In this document: piece after piece, positions 18,708 to 27,525 of the stretch
Layout: each line of letters begins with the position of its first letter
Position numbering within the stretch: the stretch's first letter is position 1
Source: Methylobacterium sp. J-030
GTDB taxonomy: Bacteria > Pseudomonadota > Alphaproteobacteria > Rhizobiales > Beijerinckiaceae
Reading direction: 5' to 3'
Assembly: GCF_022829545.1 (NCBI RefSeq)
Contig: NZ_JAKSYM010000211.1
Location: 1-55,768 of the forward strand
Length of the DNA: 55,768 nucleotides
Notes under the pieces: generated by a model
What the model saw: the letters and a program-made list of their open reading frames with translations, nothing else
Told to the model about the DNA's origin: nothing
Databases searched by the model: none
Position numbers and translations under genes: made by a program

Positions 18708-19815
18708 GCGCGCCCCGCACGAAGTCGCCGAGCGCGGCCAGGAAGGCCGTGTTGGCCTCTGCGCCCGCCACGGTCACCCGCAGGGCGTTCGGCAGCCCGT
18801 AGGCGGTGACCCGCCGGGTGATCAGCCCACGCTCGGTCAGAAACGCGTCCGCATCCGCGGCCGAGCGGCCGGGAACGTCGGGGAAGTGGATCAGCACGAA
18901 GTTTGCCATGCTCGGCGTGACCGTGAGGCCAAGCGCGCGGGCGCCCTCGGTGAGCTTCGGCAGCCATTCCGCGTTGTGGGCGGCGGCCGCCGCCATATGC
19001 GCCTCGTCCGCGATGGCCGCCGAGCCCGCGGCGATCGCCGGTCCCGAGACGTTGAACGGGCCGCGGATCCGGTTGACCGCGTCCACCACGTGGGCCGGCG
19101 CCACCATCCAGCCGATCCGCACAGCGGCGAGGCCGTGGATCTTCGAGAAGGTCCGGGTCATCACGACGTTCTCGGATTCCAGCGCGAGTTCCAGCCCGGC
19201 CGAGTAGTCGTTCGCCCGGACGTACTCGGCATAGGCGCCGTCGATCACCAGCAGCACGTGCGGCGGCAGGCTGGCCTGCAGGCGGCGGATCTCGTCGAAG
19301 GGCAGATAGGTGCCGGTCGGGTTGCTGGGGTTCGTGACGTAGACGATCCGGGTCCGCTCCGTGACCCGGGCCAGGATCGCGTCGACGTCGGTGGTGAGGT
19401 CGCGCTCAGGCGCCACCACGGGCTCGGCGCCCGAGGCCAGGATGGCGATCCGGTAGACCAGGAATCCGTGCTCCGAGTAGATGCCCTCGGTCCCCGGCCC
19501 GCCATACGCGTAGGCGAGCAGCGAGAGCAGCTCGTCCGAGCCCGCGCCGCAGACGATCCGCTCGGGATCGAGCCCGTAGCGCTTGGCGATGGCCGCGCGC
19601 AGGGCCGTGGCCCGTCCGTCCGGATAGGTCTCGAGCTTGGCGGTGGCCTCGTGCAGCGCGGCGAGCGCCGCCGGGCTCGGGCCGAGCGGCGTCTCGTTGG
19701 ACGAGAGCTTGTAGACCGTGCCGCCGCCGGGCCGCCCGCTCTTGCCGGGCACGTAGGTGTCGATCGCCAGGACTCCGGGGCGCGGTTCCGGGCGGGCGGG
19801 CTGCGGGGCGGACAT
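18700..19815 (-). CDS. hisC: Histidinol-phosphate / aromatic aminotransferase, 371 aa
   Basis: This fold-type I PLP aminotransferase of the HisC family has the substrate segment [13 protein letters not shown], the [11 protein letters not shown] loop, Asp in [10 protein letters not shown] and the PLP lysine in [14 protein letters not shown], followed by the phosphate-binding Arg region. It transaminates histidinol phosphate and probably also phenylpyruvate/hydroxyphenylpyruvate, given its coupling to tyrC. It is the first gene of the two-gene operon. Confidence 0.92.
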   Translation of the reverse strand: MSAPQPARPEPRPGVLAIDTYVPGKSGRPGGGTVYKLSSNETPLGPSPAALAALHEATAKLETYPDGRATALRAAIAKRYGLDPERIVCGAGSDELLSLLAYAYGGPGTEGIYSEHGFLVYRIAILASGAEPVVAPERDLTTDVDAILARVTERTRIVYVTNPSNPTGTYLPFDEIRRLQASLPPHVLLVIDGAYAEYVRANDYSAGLELALESENVVMTRTFSKIHGLAAVRIGWMVAPAHVVDAVNRIRGPFNVSGPAIAAGSAAIADEAHMAAAAAHNAEWLPKLTEGARALGLTVTPSMANFVLIHFPDVPGRSAADADAFLTERGLITRRVTAYGLPNALRVTVAGAEANTAFLAALGDFVRGAHA

Positions 19816-19934
19816 TGCGGGGCGACTCGGGATGCGCGGTGCGGAGGACGGTTCGCGCCCGTCTACAACATTTCCTGTGCCGGTGAACCCGCTGCACCTT
19901 CACGCCGCGGCCGCGGCGCCGGACAGGTCCGGGC

Positions 19935-20354
19935 TCAAGCGGCCCGGGTCGTCACGACGATCTCGCGTCCGCACGCGGAGAGCGCCGCCTCGATCTGATC
20001 CAGGCGGGACTCGTGATCGAGATCCAGCAGCCGGTCGACCTGCGGCGGATGCACGTTGAGCCGGCGGAGCAGATCGGCCTTGCGGATGTCGGGCGCCAGC
20101 ATCGCCCGATACAGCTCGAGCTTGAGCGCCGTGAGTGCCTACAGGGCCACCGCGTGGCTCGTCGGTGCACCGGGGGCCGGAACAGGCTGTCGCGCCGTGA
20201 TGCGTCCCTTGAGGGCGGTCGCGACCGCATCCGCCCCGTGGGCGAGCATATCGGCCTCGTCCGCGCCGAGGCTCGTCACCTCCGGCAGATCGGGGCAGGT
20301 CAGGAGTTGGGTTCCGTCGTCATCGGGCGTCAGGACCACGGGGTATCTCAGCAT
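19935..20354 (-). pseudogene. hicB: hicB antitoxin interrupted by a TAG stop
   Basis: From ATG 20354 the frame encodes a HicB N-terminal domain (LRYPVVLTPDDDGTQLLTCPDLPE, then DEADMLAHGADAVATAL) and stops at TAG 20139-20141 after 71 codons. Reading on in the same frame gives the expected HicB helix-turn-helix half (LRRLNVHPPQVDRLLDL and following) to TGA at 19935, for a normal total of about 139 residues. A single C-to-T change (CAG to TAG) explains the break. The DNA-binding half is thus separated from the toxin-binding half. Confidence 0.8.
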
Positions 20355-20518
20355 CAGCCCTCGTCCTTGATCTCCAGACCCTTCGGGATCTTCCGCCAGA
20401 GCCCGGTGCCGCGTTCCTTCGCGTCGCCCTGCTGCCGAAGGACCGACGTCAGACCCGCGCGGCGGACGATCAGATCTCCACCTTTGCCGGGTTCGAAGGT
20501 GCAGCCGCTCCGCGCCAA
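20354..20518 (-). pseudogene. hicA: hicA toxin remnant, short and lacking the catalytic His
   Basis: A 54-codon frame from TTG 20518 overlaps the hicB start by 1 bp (TGATG), the usual hicAB arrangement. It aligns with HicA over a GKGGDLIVRRAGLTSVL segment and a GTGLWRKIPKGLEI C-terminal helix. The catalytic His of the family (GxHLxL-like) is Asp here, and the N-terminal helix is missing because a TGA sits just before the TTG. It is almost certainly inactive as an mRNA endonuclease. Confidence 0.6.
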
Positions 20519-20583
20519 TCAATTCACGCGGGATCGCGTCGCCCTACCTGTCGTCTCGACCTTCCGAGATACGGAGCGATCCC

Positions 20584-20880
20584 ATGCCCCTCGAACGCTA
20601 CATGGACGGCGGTGCCCACATTCTGCCCGCCGACGAGACCCTGATCCGCTTCGCCATGACCAACGGCGAGCGCGTGATCGGGATCGACGTGCCGATCCCG
20701 GTGCTGCGCCAGCATTTCGGCGCGGGCGCCGACGTGGCGCCCCTCGACCTGTTCGCCCGCAACCAGGCGGCGGTCGAGGCCGCGGCCAGCCGCGCCTACG
20801 ACCGCATCGAGACGCCGAACGACCTCCTCGACATGGGCCCGGAGGATTTCGACACGGGGCCGGCCCCGGCCGAGCGCTGA
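20584..20880 (+). CDS. Small protein, possibly DUF1488-like, 98 aa
   Basis: A GGAG precedes the ATG at a good distance. An IRFAMTNGERVIGIDVPIPVL segment looks like a short beta-strand pair followed by helix, and the C-terminus is acidic. I tentatively compare it with DUF1488 proteins but the match is weak; no function can be given. It lies beside the decayed hicAB module, on the opposite strand. Confidence 0.6.
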   Translation: MPLERYMDGGAHILPADETLIRFAMTNGERVIGIDVPIPVLRQHFGAGADVAPLDLFARNQAAVEAAASRAYDRIETPNDLLDMGPEDFDTGPAPAER

Positions 20881-21014
20881 CGGCGATCATCCCGCCGCGG
20901 CAAAACCGGCGACGCGCAAATGCCGCGGGGCACCCGCCACGTTTCGGCCTGTTGAATCCGCAGACAGGGCGCAACGGGCGTGCCGCGCCCGGCCCACGCG
21001 TGGATGGATCGAGA

Positions 21015-21182
21015 ATGCCCGGTGACCTGATCCCTTGCAGTCTGTTTCTGATCGGGATCCTGACCTCGGTCGCCGCGGATTGCCGCCTGCGGCGCGCGGA
21101 GGCGGCGCCATGGGCCAACGGCTGCATCACCGCGGCCGGAGCCGCCCTGGTCTTCGCCGCCTGCGCGGCGGCGATCCGCTGA
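21015..21182 (+). CDS. Possible small membrane protein, 55 aa
   Basis: The sequence has two hydrophobic stretches (LIPCSLFLIGILTSVAA and CITAAGAALVFAACAAAI) separated by a charged turn. The ribosome binding site is weak. A similar-sized two-helix gene follows 80 bp later, which makes a pair of related hairpin membrane proteins plausible. Not recognised. Confidence 0.4.
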   Translation: MPGDLIPCSLFLIGILTSVAADCRLRRAEAAPWANGCITAAGAALVFAACAAAIR

Positions 21183-21264
21183 GGAACCGCCGGGCACCGG
21201 ACCGATTTTTCCAACCGGATTCGACCGCCGGACCAGGACCGGCGGGTGGTTGGGTGAGGGTTTC

Positions 21265-21444
21265 ATGGTTTCGTTCCAGGCGCTGGCCGGCTGCGCCCTC
21301 GTGCTGGCCGGTCTCCTGATCGAGAGCACGGCCAGCCGGCACTGGCGCGCCGGCGCCGCTGCCGACCGGCTGGATGCCCGTGCCGCGCTGGCGGTCGCGT
21401 TACCGGCGCTGGGGCTGGCCGTGATGGCCGCACCCATCGCGTGA
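21265..21444 (+). CDS. Possible small membrane protein, 59 aa
   Basis: Two hydrophobic helices flank an RHWRAGAAADRLDAR loop. GAGGG lies about 5 bp before the ATG at 21265; an upstream ATG at 21250 lacks this spacing. Its topology resembles that of the preceding small gene. No function recognised. Confidence 0.45.
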   Translation: MVSFQALAGCALVLAGLLIESTASRHWRAGAAADRLDARAALAVALPALGLAVMAAPIA

Positions 21445-21526
21445 GCCGGAAGCCGCGCGTGCTCGGCCGCACCGTCACGCTTGGCGGCGCGAGCTAGACC
21501 TCCGTCATCGCAGGACGGAGGGGGAC

Positions 21527-21685
21527 ATGAGCCCGGTTTTCGATATCGTCCGGGACGGCGCGGCCTGCATGGTCGAGCCCGCCTGGATGCGGGCCGAGCG
21601 GGCGCTGGCGTCGGCCACGGCAGCCCGGTCGGTCGAGGCGCACTGGACGGCAGGCGTCTCGGACTGGCGCGAAACAGGTCGGTGA
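21527..21685 (+). CDS. Small hypothetical protein, 52 aa
   Basis: A very strong purine tract (GGACGGAGGGGGAC) directly precedes the ATG. The product is soluble with three Trp and one Cys, beginning MSPVFDIVRDGAACMVEPAW. I do not recognise it. It ends 158 bp before metX; that gap shows no SAM-II-type riboswitch I can recognise. Confidence 0.5.
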   Translation: MSPVFDIVRDGAACMVEPAWMRAERALASATAARSVEAHWTAGVSDWRETGR

Positions 21686-21843
21686 ACGGTTGCGGCGGCG
21701 CGCGTTGACGCTCGCCGCCGCGCGCATTACCTCCACACCCTCGCTGGCCGTGTCGGGCGAGGGCGGCGCGTCAGGCGAGACCGTGCTCTTCCGGCTCGGA
21801 CCCGCTCGGAGACACGGTCGTCGAGACCCGCCCCAGATCCGCC

Positions 21844-23049
21844 ATGGACACCCAACCGGACACGGCCCTCCGGCCGGACCCGATCGACGAGCCGGCCCGG
21901 CGCGCCTCCGAGCGCTCGCAGGCGCTCGACCCGAAGAGCCCGGTCGCCCGCTTCGGCGCGGACAGGCCGCTCCTCACCGATGCCGGCGTCGAACTGGCGC
22001 CCTTCCAGATCGCCTACCAGACCGCCGGCACCCTCAACGCCGCCCGCTCCAACGCGGTGCTGATCTGCCACGCGCTGACCGGCGACCAGTACTTCGCCCA
22101 CACCCATCCGGTCACCGGCAAGTCCGGCTGGTGGGAGACGCTGGTCGGACCCGGCAAGCCGATCGACACGGACCGCTACTTCGTCGTCTGCTCCAACGTC
22201 ATCGGCTCCTGCATGGGCTCCACCGGCCCGGCCTCGATCGATCCGGTCACCGGCCGGGCCTACGGGCTGGACTTCCCGCTGGTGACGATCCGCGACATGG
22301 TCCGCGCCCAGGCCATGTTGCTGGAGCATCTCGGCGTCCAAGACCTGTTCCTGTGCATCGGCGGCTCGATGGGCGGGATGCAGGTGCTGCAATGGGCGGC
22401 GCTCTATCCCGAGCGCGTCTTCGCCGCGATGCCGATCGCCACCGGCGCCCGCCACTCGGCGCAGAACATCGCGTTCCACGAGGTCGGCCGGCAGGCGATC
22501 ATGGCCGATCCCGCCTGGGCGGACGGGCGCTACCTCGACGCGGGTACGCGCCCCGCCAAGGGCCTCGGCGTCGCCCGGATGGGCGCGCACATCACCTATC
22601 TGTCCGAGCCGGCGCTTCACCGAAAATTCGGCCGCCGCTTCCAGGGCGGCTCGGCGCCGACCTTCTCGTTCAACGCCGACTTCCAGATCGAGAGCTACCT
22701 GCGCCACCAGGGCCTGAGCTTCGTCGAGCGGTTCGACGCGAACGCCTACCTCTATCTCACCCGGGCGATGGACTATTTCGACCTCGCCGAGGACCATGGC
22801 GGCGTGCTCGCCAACGCGTTCCGGGACACGAAGACCCGGTTCTGCGTGATCTCGTTCACCTCGGACTGGCTGTTTCCGACCCGGGATTCCCGCGCGATCG
22901 TGCACGCGCTCAACGCCGCCGCCGCGCCGGTCGCCTTCGTGGAGGTCGAGAGCGACAAGGGCCACGACGCCTTCCTGCTCGACGAGCCGGCGATGTTCTC
23001 CGCGGCGCGCGGCTTCATCGACGCCGCAGCCCGGGCGCGCGGCCTGTGA
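21844..23049 (+). CDS. metX: Homoserine O-acetyltransferase (MetX), 401 aa
   Basis: This alpha/beta hydrolase of the MetX family activates homoserine for methionine synthesis. The nucleophile Ser is in the GGSMGGMQ elbow, the acid is in FTSDWLFPT and the His in DKGHDAFLL; the oxyanion region CHALTGD is intact. Family members vary between acetyl- and succinyl-CoA, so acyl specificity is by family default. Its stop overlaps the metW start (GTGA), an alphaproteobacterial operon in which MetW is required together with MetX. Confidence 0.95.
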   Translation: MDTQPDTALRPDPIDEPARRASERSQALDPKSPVARFGADRPLLTDAGVELAPFQIAYQTAGTLNAARSNAVLICHALTGDQYFAHTHPVTGKSGWWETLVGPGKPIDTDRYFVVCSNVIGSCMGSTGPASIDPVTGRAYGLDFPLVTIRDMVRAQAMLLEHLGVQDLFLCIGGSMGGMQVLQWAALYPERVFAAMPIATGARHSAQNIAFHEVGRQAIMADPAWADGRYLDAGTRPAKGLGVARMGAHITYLSEPALHRKFGRRFQGGSAPTFSFNADFQIESYLRHQGLSFVERFDANAYLYLTRAMDYFDLAEDHGGVLANAFRDTKTRFCVISFTSDWLFPTRDSRAIVHALNAAAAPVAFVEVESDKGHDAFLLDEPAMFSAARGFIDAAARARGL

Positions 23050-23762
23050 CCGGCGCATCGGGCAAGATCGCCCTCGGCAGGCTCGCTCACGGCGCGCCCT
23101 GGGAGAGCGCGGACGCCCTCCCCCATGCCGGGGAGAGCGGCGCGCCGCGGGTCGACCACCTCGTGGTGCTGGGCCTCGTGCCGGCGGGGGCCCGCGTCCT
23201 CGACATCGGCTGCGGCGACGGCTCGCTGCTGGCGCTCCTGCGCGACCGCCGCGGCATCGACGGGCGCGGGATCGAGCTGTCCCGGGAGGGCGTGAACGCC
23301 TGCCTCGCCCGGGGCCTCTCGGTGATCCAGGGTGACGCCGACACCGACCTCGCCAACTACCCGGACGGGGCCTTCGACGTGGTGGTCCTGTCCCAGACCA
23401 TCCAGGCGACCCGCAACCCCCGGGTGGTGCTGGAGCACCTGCTGCGGATCGGCCGGCAGGTGATCATCTCGTTCCCGAATTTCGGGCATTGGCGGGTCCG
23501 GTCCGAACTCGCCCTGCGCGGGCGCATGCCGATCACCGAGATCATGCCGGACGCGTGGTGGGAGACGCCCAACATCCACCATTGCACGATCCGCGACTTC
23601 GTTGGGCTCTGCCGGCTGATCGGCGCCCGGATCGAGCACGCCACCGCGCTCAACGCCCGCGGCCGGCCGATGCGGTTCTCGATGCCCTGGTGGGTCTGGA
23701 ACCTGTTCGGCGCGCAGGGGGTGTTCCTGCTCCGCCGCGACGGCGCCGAGGGCGGGCGCTAG
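23046..23762 (+). CDS. metW: Methionine biosynthesis protein MetW, 238 aa
   Basis: This SAM-dependent methyltransferase-fold protein of the MetW family has the cofactor motif [11 protein letters not shown], the hallmark [10 protein letters not shown] segment and [12 protein letters not shown]. In several proteobacteria MetW forms a complex with MetX and is needed for homoserine acylation. The start is the GTG at 23046, overlapping the metX stop by 4 bp, implying coupled translation. About 35 residues precede the core homology, so an internal start cannot be excluded. Confidence 0.9.
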   Translation: MTGASGKIALGRLAHGAPWESADALPHAGESGAPRVDHLVVLGLVPAGARVLDIGCGDGSLLALLRDRRGIDGRGIELSREGVNACLARGLSVIQGDADTDLANYPDGAFDVVVLSQTIQATRNPRVVLEHLLRIGRQVIISFPNFGHWRVRSELALRGRMPITEIMPDAWWETPNIHHCTIRDFVGLCRLIGARIEHATALNARGRPMRFSMPWWVWNLFGAQGVFLLRRDGAEGGR

Positions 23763-23786
23763 GGGCTCGCGCCCCGTCATCATCGC

Positions 23787-23836
23787 CCCCCCTTCCCGGA
23801 CAGGTGCCGTGACGCGGAACCTGATCCGGAAACCAG
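23787..23836 (+). repeat. One-armed remnant of repeat family C
   Basis: CCTTCCCGGACAGGTG and GCGGAACCTGATCCGG match one arm of the palindromes at 10834 and 45474; the second arm is absent. The rest of the 303-bp gap 23763-24065 holds the inverted repeats noted at 23889 and no gene. Confidence 0.7.
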
Positions 23837-23888
23837 CCGCTTGAGCGGCTCCGCGCCGTGCAACCGGCATCCGGGCCTGACATAACTT

Positions 23889-23925
23889 GAAATAGACCAG
23901 AAACGGAGCTTGGCTATTTCTGGTC
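23889..23925. promoter_or_regulatory. Two overlapping, competing inverted repeats
   Basis: GACCAGAAA (23895) pairs with TTTCTGGTC (23917), while GAAATAG (23889) pairs with CTATTTC (23914). The two stems share bases and cannot form together. The site lies about 140 bp before the sulfotransferase start in a locally AT-rich patch. It could be an operator or a switchable leader; nothing further supports either. Confidence 0.35.
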
Positions 23926-24065
23926 GCGTTCCCGTGATCGGACCGTGATTACGGATCTACTCGGCTGTGTTTCCGGATATTGACGTCCGCGCGTCCCGCG
24001 TGGACTGTGCTTTGCCGCGCCGACACTGGCCGGGATCCTAGAATCCAACAGGGTCGACAGGACAC

Positions 24066-25187
24066 GTGCGACGCGCAATCGTCCATATCGGGATGCCGCG
24101 GACCGGCTCCACCTCGTTCCAGGAGGTGCTGGCCCGGCTGCGTCCGGGCCTCGACGCGGCCGGGATCTGCTATCCAAAGCTCGCCCCTCCGGGCGCCCCG
24201 GAGAGCCTCGACGTCAATCACCACCGGCTCGGCCAGGGGCTCGACCGGCGCCGGTCCGAGGCGGAGCGCCGCGCCGGCCTCGCGCGGCTCGACGCGATCC
24301 TGGGCGCGACCCGGGCGGATACGCTGATCCTCTCCTACGAGGATTTCGCCGTGCAGCGGGCGCGCTGGCGGGTCCCGGAAGTCCTGGCCGGGATCTTCGC
24401 GCGGCACGGCTTCGCCCTGGAGACGGTCCTGGTCGTCAAGCCGCAGGAGGAGCAGCTGGCCTCGGCCTACGCCCTGCGGACCCAGGTCGTGTTCGAGGGG
24501 CGCACCTTCCGCGGTTTCCTGGGCGCCGAGGGGGCCTCCGGGCGCTACGATTACGACGCCCTGCTGGCGCCGTGGCGCCGGGCCTCGCAGGGCCGCGTGA
24601 CCGCCGTGCCGTTCCGCGACCGCCGGTCGGACGCCCCGCTGCTCGCGCGGCTGATCGACGGTCTCGGCCTGCGGGACCGCCTCGCCGCGCTGCTGACCCC
24701 CGCCGATCTGGAATACCGGACCAACCGGAGCGCGGGGCCGCTCGCCGTGGAGGCCGCGTGCCGCCTGTACAGGCTCGGCGTGCACCGGCAGGTGATCGGG
24801 CATCCGCGGCAGCTCGGCCATTGTCTGGATCGCTGGGCCTGGTCGCGGGGGCTGGACGCGGAGCGGTTCCGCGGCGATGCGCCGGACGGCCTGGCCCGGG
24901 TCGCGGCACGCTTCGCCGGCGCGAACGAACGCTTCGCCGCCGCCTGCTGGGGCCGGCCGTGGGATGCGGTCATCGACACCGCGCCGGCCGCATCCCCGAA
25001 CGAACTCGCCGCCGGGCCGATCGCGCCGGAGACCGAGGCGCTGGTCGCCGCGCTGGTGCGGGCGGCGACGGACCATGTCGCCTTCCAGGCGCCCCCCGCC
25101 TGGCGCCGGCGGACGGCCTACCTCCTGGAGGAATTCAAGGAACGCCTGGGCGATGCGGTCGGATACCCGGCCTGGCGCGTGCCCTGA
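24066..25187 (+). CDS. PAPS-dependent sulfotransferase family protein, 373 aa
   Basis: The N-terminal HIGMPRTGSTSFQ (P-loop-like 5'-phosphosulfate loop, residues 7-19) is the signature of bacterial sulfotransferases that use PAPS; a VVKPQEEQLASAY segment follows where the 3'-phosphate contacts occur. The acceptor could be a polysaccharide, lipid or other small molecule; it cannot be told from sequence. The GTG start is preceded by AGGA. An APS kinase gene follows on the same strand, which would supply PAPS. Confidence 0.75.
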   Translation: MRRAIVHIGMPRTGSTSFQEVLARLRPGLDAAGICYPKLAPPGAPESLDVNHHRLGQGLDRRRSEAERRAGLARLDAILGATRADTLILSYEDFAVQRARWRVPEVLAGIFARHGFALETVLVVKPQEEQLASAYALRTQVVFEGRTFRGFLGAEGASGRYDYDALLAPWRRASQGRVTAVPFRDRRSDAPLLARLIDGLGLRDRLAALLTPADLEYRTNRSAGPLAVEAACRLYRLGVHRQVIGHPRQLGHCLDRWAWSRGLDAERFRGDAPDGLARVAARFAGANERFAAACWGRPWDAVIDTAPAASPNELAAGPIAPETEALVAALVRAATDHVAFQAPPAWRRRTAYLLEEFKERLGDAVGYPAWRVP

Positions 25188-25205
25188 CGCCGCGCCTGCG
25201 CGGCG
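25188..25205 (+). terminator. Hairpin immediately after the sulfotransferase stop
   Basis: CGCCGCGC and its exact complement flank a 2-nt loop, starting at the base after the TGA. There is no T-run, so termination is a guess. Confidence 0.35.
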
Positions 25206-25336
25206 CCGTTCCAAGACCGGCGGCCGCGCCCGCGGACGATCCTCGCGCGTCGTCCCGGCAACCAGAGCCGGCACGATGCTCCAAGTCATTCTTTTCGCAT
25301 CATCTTTTTCCCGAAGGCCGGTGACCACCTTTCGGG

Positions 25337-26008
25337 ATGATGCTCCAGACGGTGGATATGTGCATCGTGCAGAACATTCCGACCGGCGCGCCCTCAAGCC
25401 GTGTGACGTGGCACAGCCTCCAGCCCCGGGAGGATCGGTGGGCGCGCCTCGGCCAGGGGCCGGTCATCGCGTGGCTGACCGGCCTGTCGGGGGCGGGCAA
25501 GTCGACCCTGGCGGCGGCCGTCGATCGGACGCTGGTGGCACGCGGCCGGCACAGCGCCGTCCTCGACGGCGACAACCTCCGCCACGGGCTGAACGCCGAT
25601 CTCGCCTTCACGCCGGAGGACCGGGCCGAGAACGTCCGCCGCACCGCCGAGGTGGCGCGGCTGATGGCCGAGGCCGGTTCGGTGGTGATCGTCTCGCTGA
25701 TCTCGCCCTACCGCGCCGATCGGGCGCTGGCCCGGCGGATCGCCGGGGACATCCCGTTCGTGGAGGTGTTCGTCGACACGCCGCTGGGCCTGTGCGAGGC
25801 CCGCGACCCGAAGGGCCTGTACCGTCTGGCCCGCGCCGGCCGGATCCCGGATTTCACCGGGATCTCGGCCCCCTACGAGGCGCCGGAGCGGCCGGACCTG
25901 ACGATCGCCACGGAGGGCCGCACGACGCAGGCCTGCGCTCGGACCTTGAGCGCGCTGCTGATGCGGCTGAGCCGGCCGGCGGAGGGCAGGGTGAAGGCGC
26001 GGCGGTGA
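25337..26008 (+). CDS. cysC: Adenylylsulfate (APS) kinase, 223 aa
   Basis: CysC phosphorylates APS to PAPS. The Walker A is GLSGAGKST (49-57), the APS-binding DGDNLRHGLN follows, and FVEVFVDTPLGLCEARDPKGLY and the DFTGISAPYE segment are typical. A stand-alone kinase, not a CysNC fusion, next to a sulfotransferase suggests PAPS for sulfation. The first ATG is used; a second ATG follows directly, and family homology begins near residue 27. About 150 bp separate it from the sulfotransferase. Confidence 0.92.
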   Translation: MMLQTVDMCIVQNIPTGAPSSRVTWHSLQPREDRWARLGQGPVIAWLTGLSGAGKSTLAAAVDRTLVARGRHSAVLDGDNLRHGLNADLAFTPEDRAENVRRTAEVARLMAEAGSVVIVSLISPYRADRALARRIAGDIPFVEVFVDTPLGLCEARDPKGLYRLARAGRIPDFTGISAPYEAPERPDLTIATEGRTTQACARTLSALLMRLSRPAEGRVKARR

Positions 26009-26044
26009 GCGGTCGAGCGTCGGCATCACCGCCAGCATCCACCC

Positions 26045-26161
26045 CACGCCCCTCATCCTGCGGTGCCGGAGCGCAGCGGAAGCCTCGAAGGAGCCCTCCA
26101 GCCAGCCGCGCGGTCCCTGGAGCCCTCCTTCGAGGCCCGCTTCGCGGTCACCTCAGGATGA
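26045..26161. repeat. Interrupted palindrome, family B, copy 2
   Basis: Same architecture as 17629-17744: outer arms CCTCATCCTGCGGTG and CACCTCAGGATGAGG, inner arms GCCTCGAAGGAGCCCTCCAG and CTGGAGCCCTCCTTCGAGGC. It lies between the convergent cysC and histidine kinase genes and may terminate both. Confidence 0.8.
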
Positions 26162-26193
26162 GGTGGTGTACTGGATGCGCACTCGTTCTCACT

Positions 26194-27525
26194 CTACCCG
26201 CCCGGCCACGTCAGCTCTGCCCGCAGGCCCCCCAGCTCCGAGCGCCCGAACGCCAGCTGCGCCCCCGCGGCCTCGGCGACGTCCCGGGCGATGGCGATGC
26301 CGAAGCCGGTGCCCGGCCGGGTCTCGTCCCAGCGCTGGCCGCGGGCGATGCCGGCGATCGCCGCCGCGCTCATGCCGGGGCCGTCGTCGTCCACGGCGAG
26401 GCTCTGGCGCCCGGAGGCCACCGCGCCGGTGATCCGGACCCGCCGGTGGGCCCATTTCCGCGCATTGTCGAGGAGGTTGCCCAGAACCTCCATCAGCTCG
26501 CCCTCCTCCCCGGGATAGGCGAGCGTCTCCGGGATCGACACCGCCCAGTTGAGGGAACCGCCCTCCGGCAGCCGGCGCATGGTCGCGACGAGGCGTTCCG
26601 CCACCGGGGCGACCCGGCAGGAGCGCCGCCGCAGGTCGCCGGAGGCGGCGATCCGCGCTCGGGCGAGCGCCCGCTCCACCTGCCCGCCCATCGCCCGGGC
26701 CTGCTCGGCGATCTCGGCCGAGAGGGTCGGATCGGCGGCCCCGGTCCGGCGCGCCAGGGCGTCGAGCACGGCCAGCGGCGTCTTGAGGCCGTGGGCCATG
26801 TCGGCCGCCGCGTCCCGGGCGCGGACCAGCGCCCGCTCCTGCGCGTCGAGCAGTCGGTTGAGATCGGCGACCAGCGGCCGGACCTCGTCGGGGAAGTGCT
26901 CCGGCAGCCGCGTCCGCGTCCCGGCATGGACCGCCAACAGATCCGCCTGCAGCACCCGGAACGGCGCCAGTGCCCGGCGCACGAACAGCGCCATCGCCAG
27001 CGTGAGCACGACGAACAGGGCCACGAGTGCCGGGACGAGCAGGCGCAGGAAGGTCGATCGGCTCGCCGCGAGGTTGCGCCGATCCTCCGCCACGATCACC
27101 CGAAGCTCGGTTTCGGCGCCCGGCGGCCCGATCGCCAGCGGTTGGACCACCGCGATGAGCCGACCCCCGTCCGGCCCGGTCGTGTCGACCATGCCGGTCG
27201 CGTCCGCGCCGAGTTCCAAATTCTTGTCCCAGAGCGAGCGCGACCGCAGGACGTGCGATCCCGCCTGCACCTGCCAGTAGAGGCCGCCATAGGGCGTGGC
27301 GAAGCGCGAGTCCGGCGGCTCCCGGGAGAGGGTCGGGCTCCCGTCCGGCGCGAGGCTGACCCGGCCGGCGATCAGCTTGGCGGTCCGGTCGAGGGCGTCG
27401 GCGGTGCGGGCGTCGAGCACCCGGTCGAGGATCACGGTCAGCCCGATCCCGGCGAGCAGCAGCGCCAGGGCGATCAGCGCCGCCGCCGCGAGGCCGAGCC
27501 GGAGGCGCAGCGAATGCCGCCTCAC
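26194..27525 (-). CDS. PhoQ-like sensor histidine kinase, 443 aa
   Basis: Two membrane helices (about 9-30 and 157-178) enclose a periplasmic sensor of about 125 residues, followed by a HAMP linker, a dimerisation helix with the phospho-acceptor His245 in AHGLKTPLAVL, and an ATPase domain with GNLLDNARKWA, VDDDGPGM and GTGFGIAIA. The HGLKTPLAVL and LLDNARK motifs are those of PhoQ-type kinases. The GTG start overlaps the regulator stop by 4 bp (GTGA). Its signal is unknown; PhoQ relatives sense divalent cations, pH or cationic peptides. Confidence 0.88.
   Translation of the reverse strand: MRRHSLRLRLGLAAAALIALALLLAGIGLTVILDRVLDARTADALDRTAKLIAGRVSLAPDGSPTLSREPPDSRFATPYGGLYWQVQAGSHVLRSRSLWDKNLELGADATGMVDTTGPDGGRLIAVVQPLAIGPPGAETELRVIVAEDRRNLAASRSTFLRLLVPALVALFVVLTLAMALFVRRALAPFRVLQADLLAVHAGTRTRLPEHFPDEVRPLVADLNRLLDAQERALVRARDAAADMAHGLKTPLAVLDALARRTGAADPTLSAEIAEQARAMGGQVERALARARIAASGDLRRRSCRVAPVAERLVATMRRLPEGGSLNWAVSIPETLAYPGEEGELMEVLGNLLDNARKWAHRRVRITGAVASGRQSLAVDDDGPGMSAAAIAGIARGQRWDETRPGTGFGIAIARDVAEAAGAQLAFGRSELGGLRAELTWPGG

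Noticed and set aside
21686..21843. SAM riboswitch upstream of metX
   Set aside because: I looked for SAM-II-like pseudoknot sequence typical of alphaproteobacterial met genes and found no match to its conserved core. A covariance search with Rfam SAM models would settle it.
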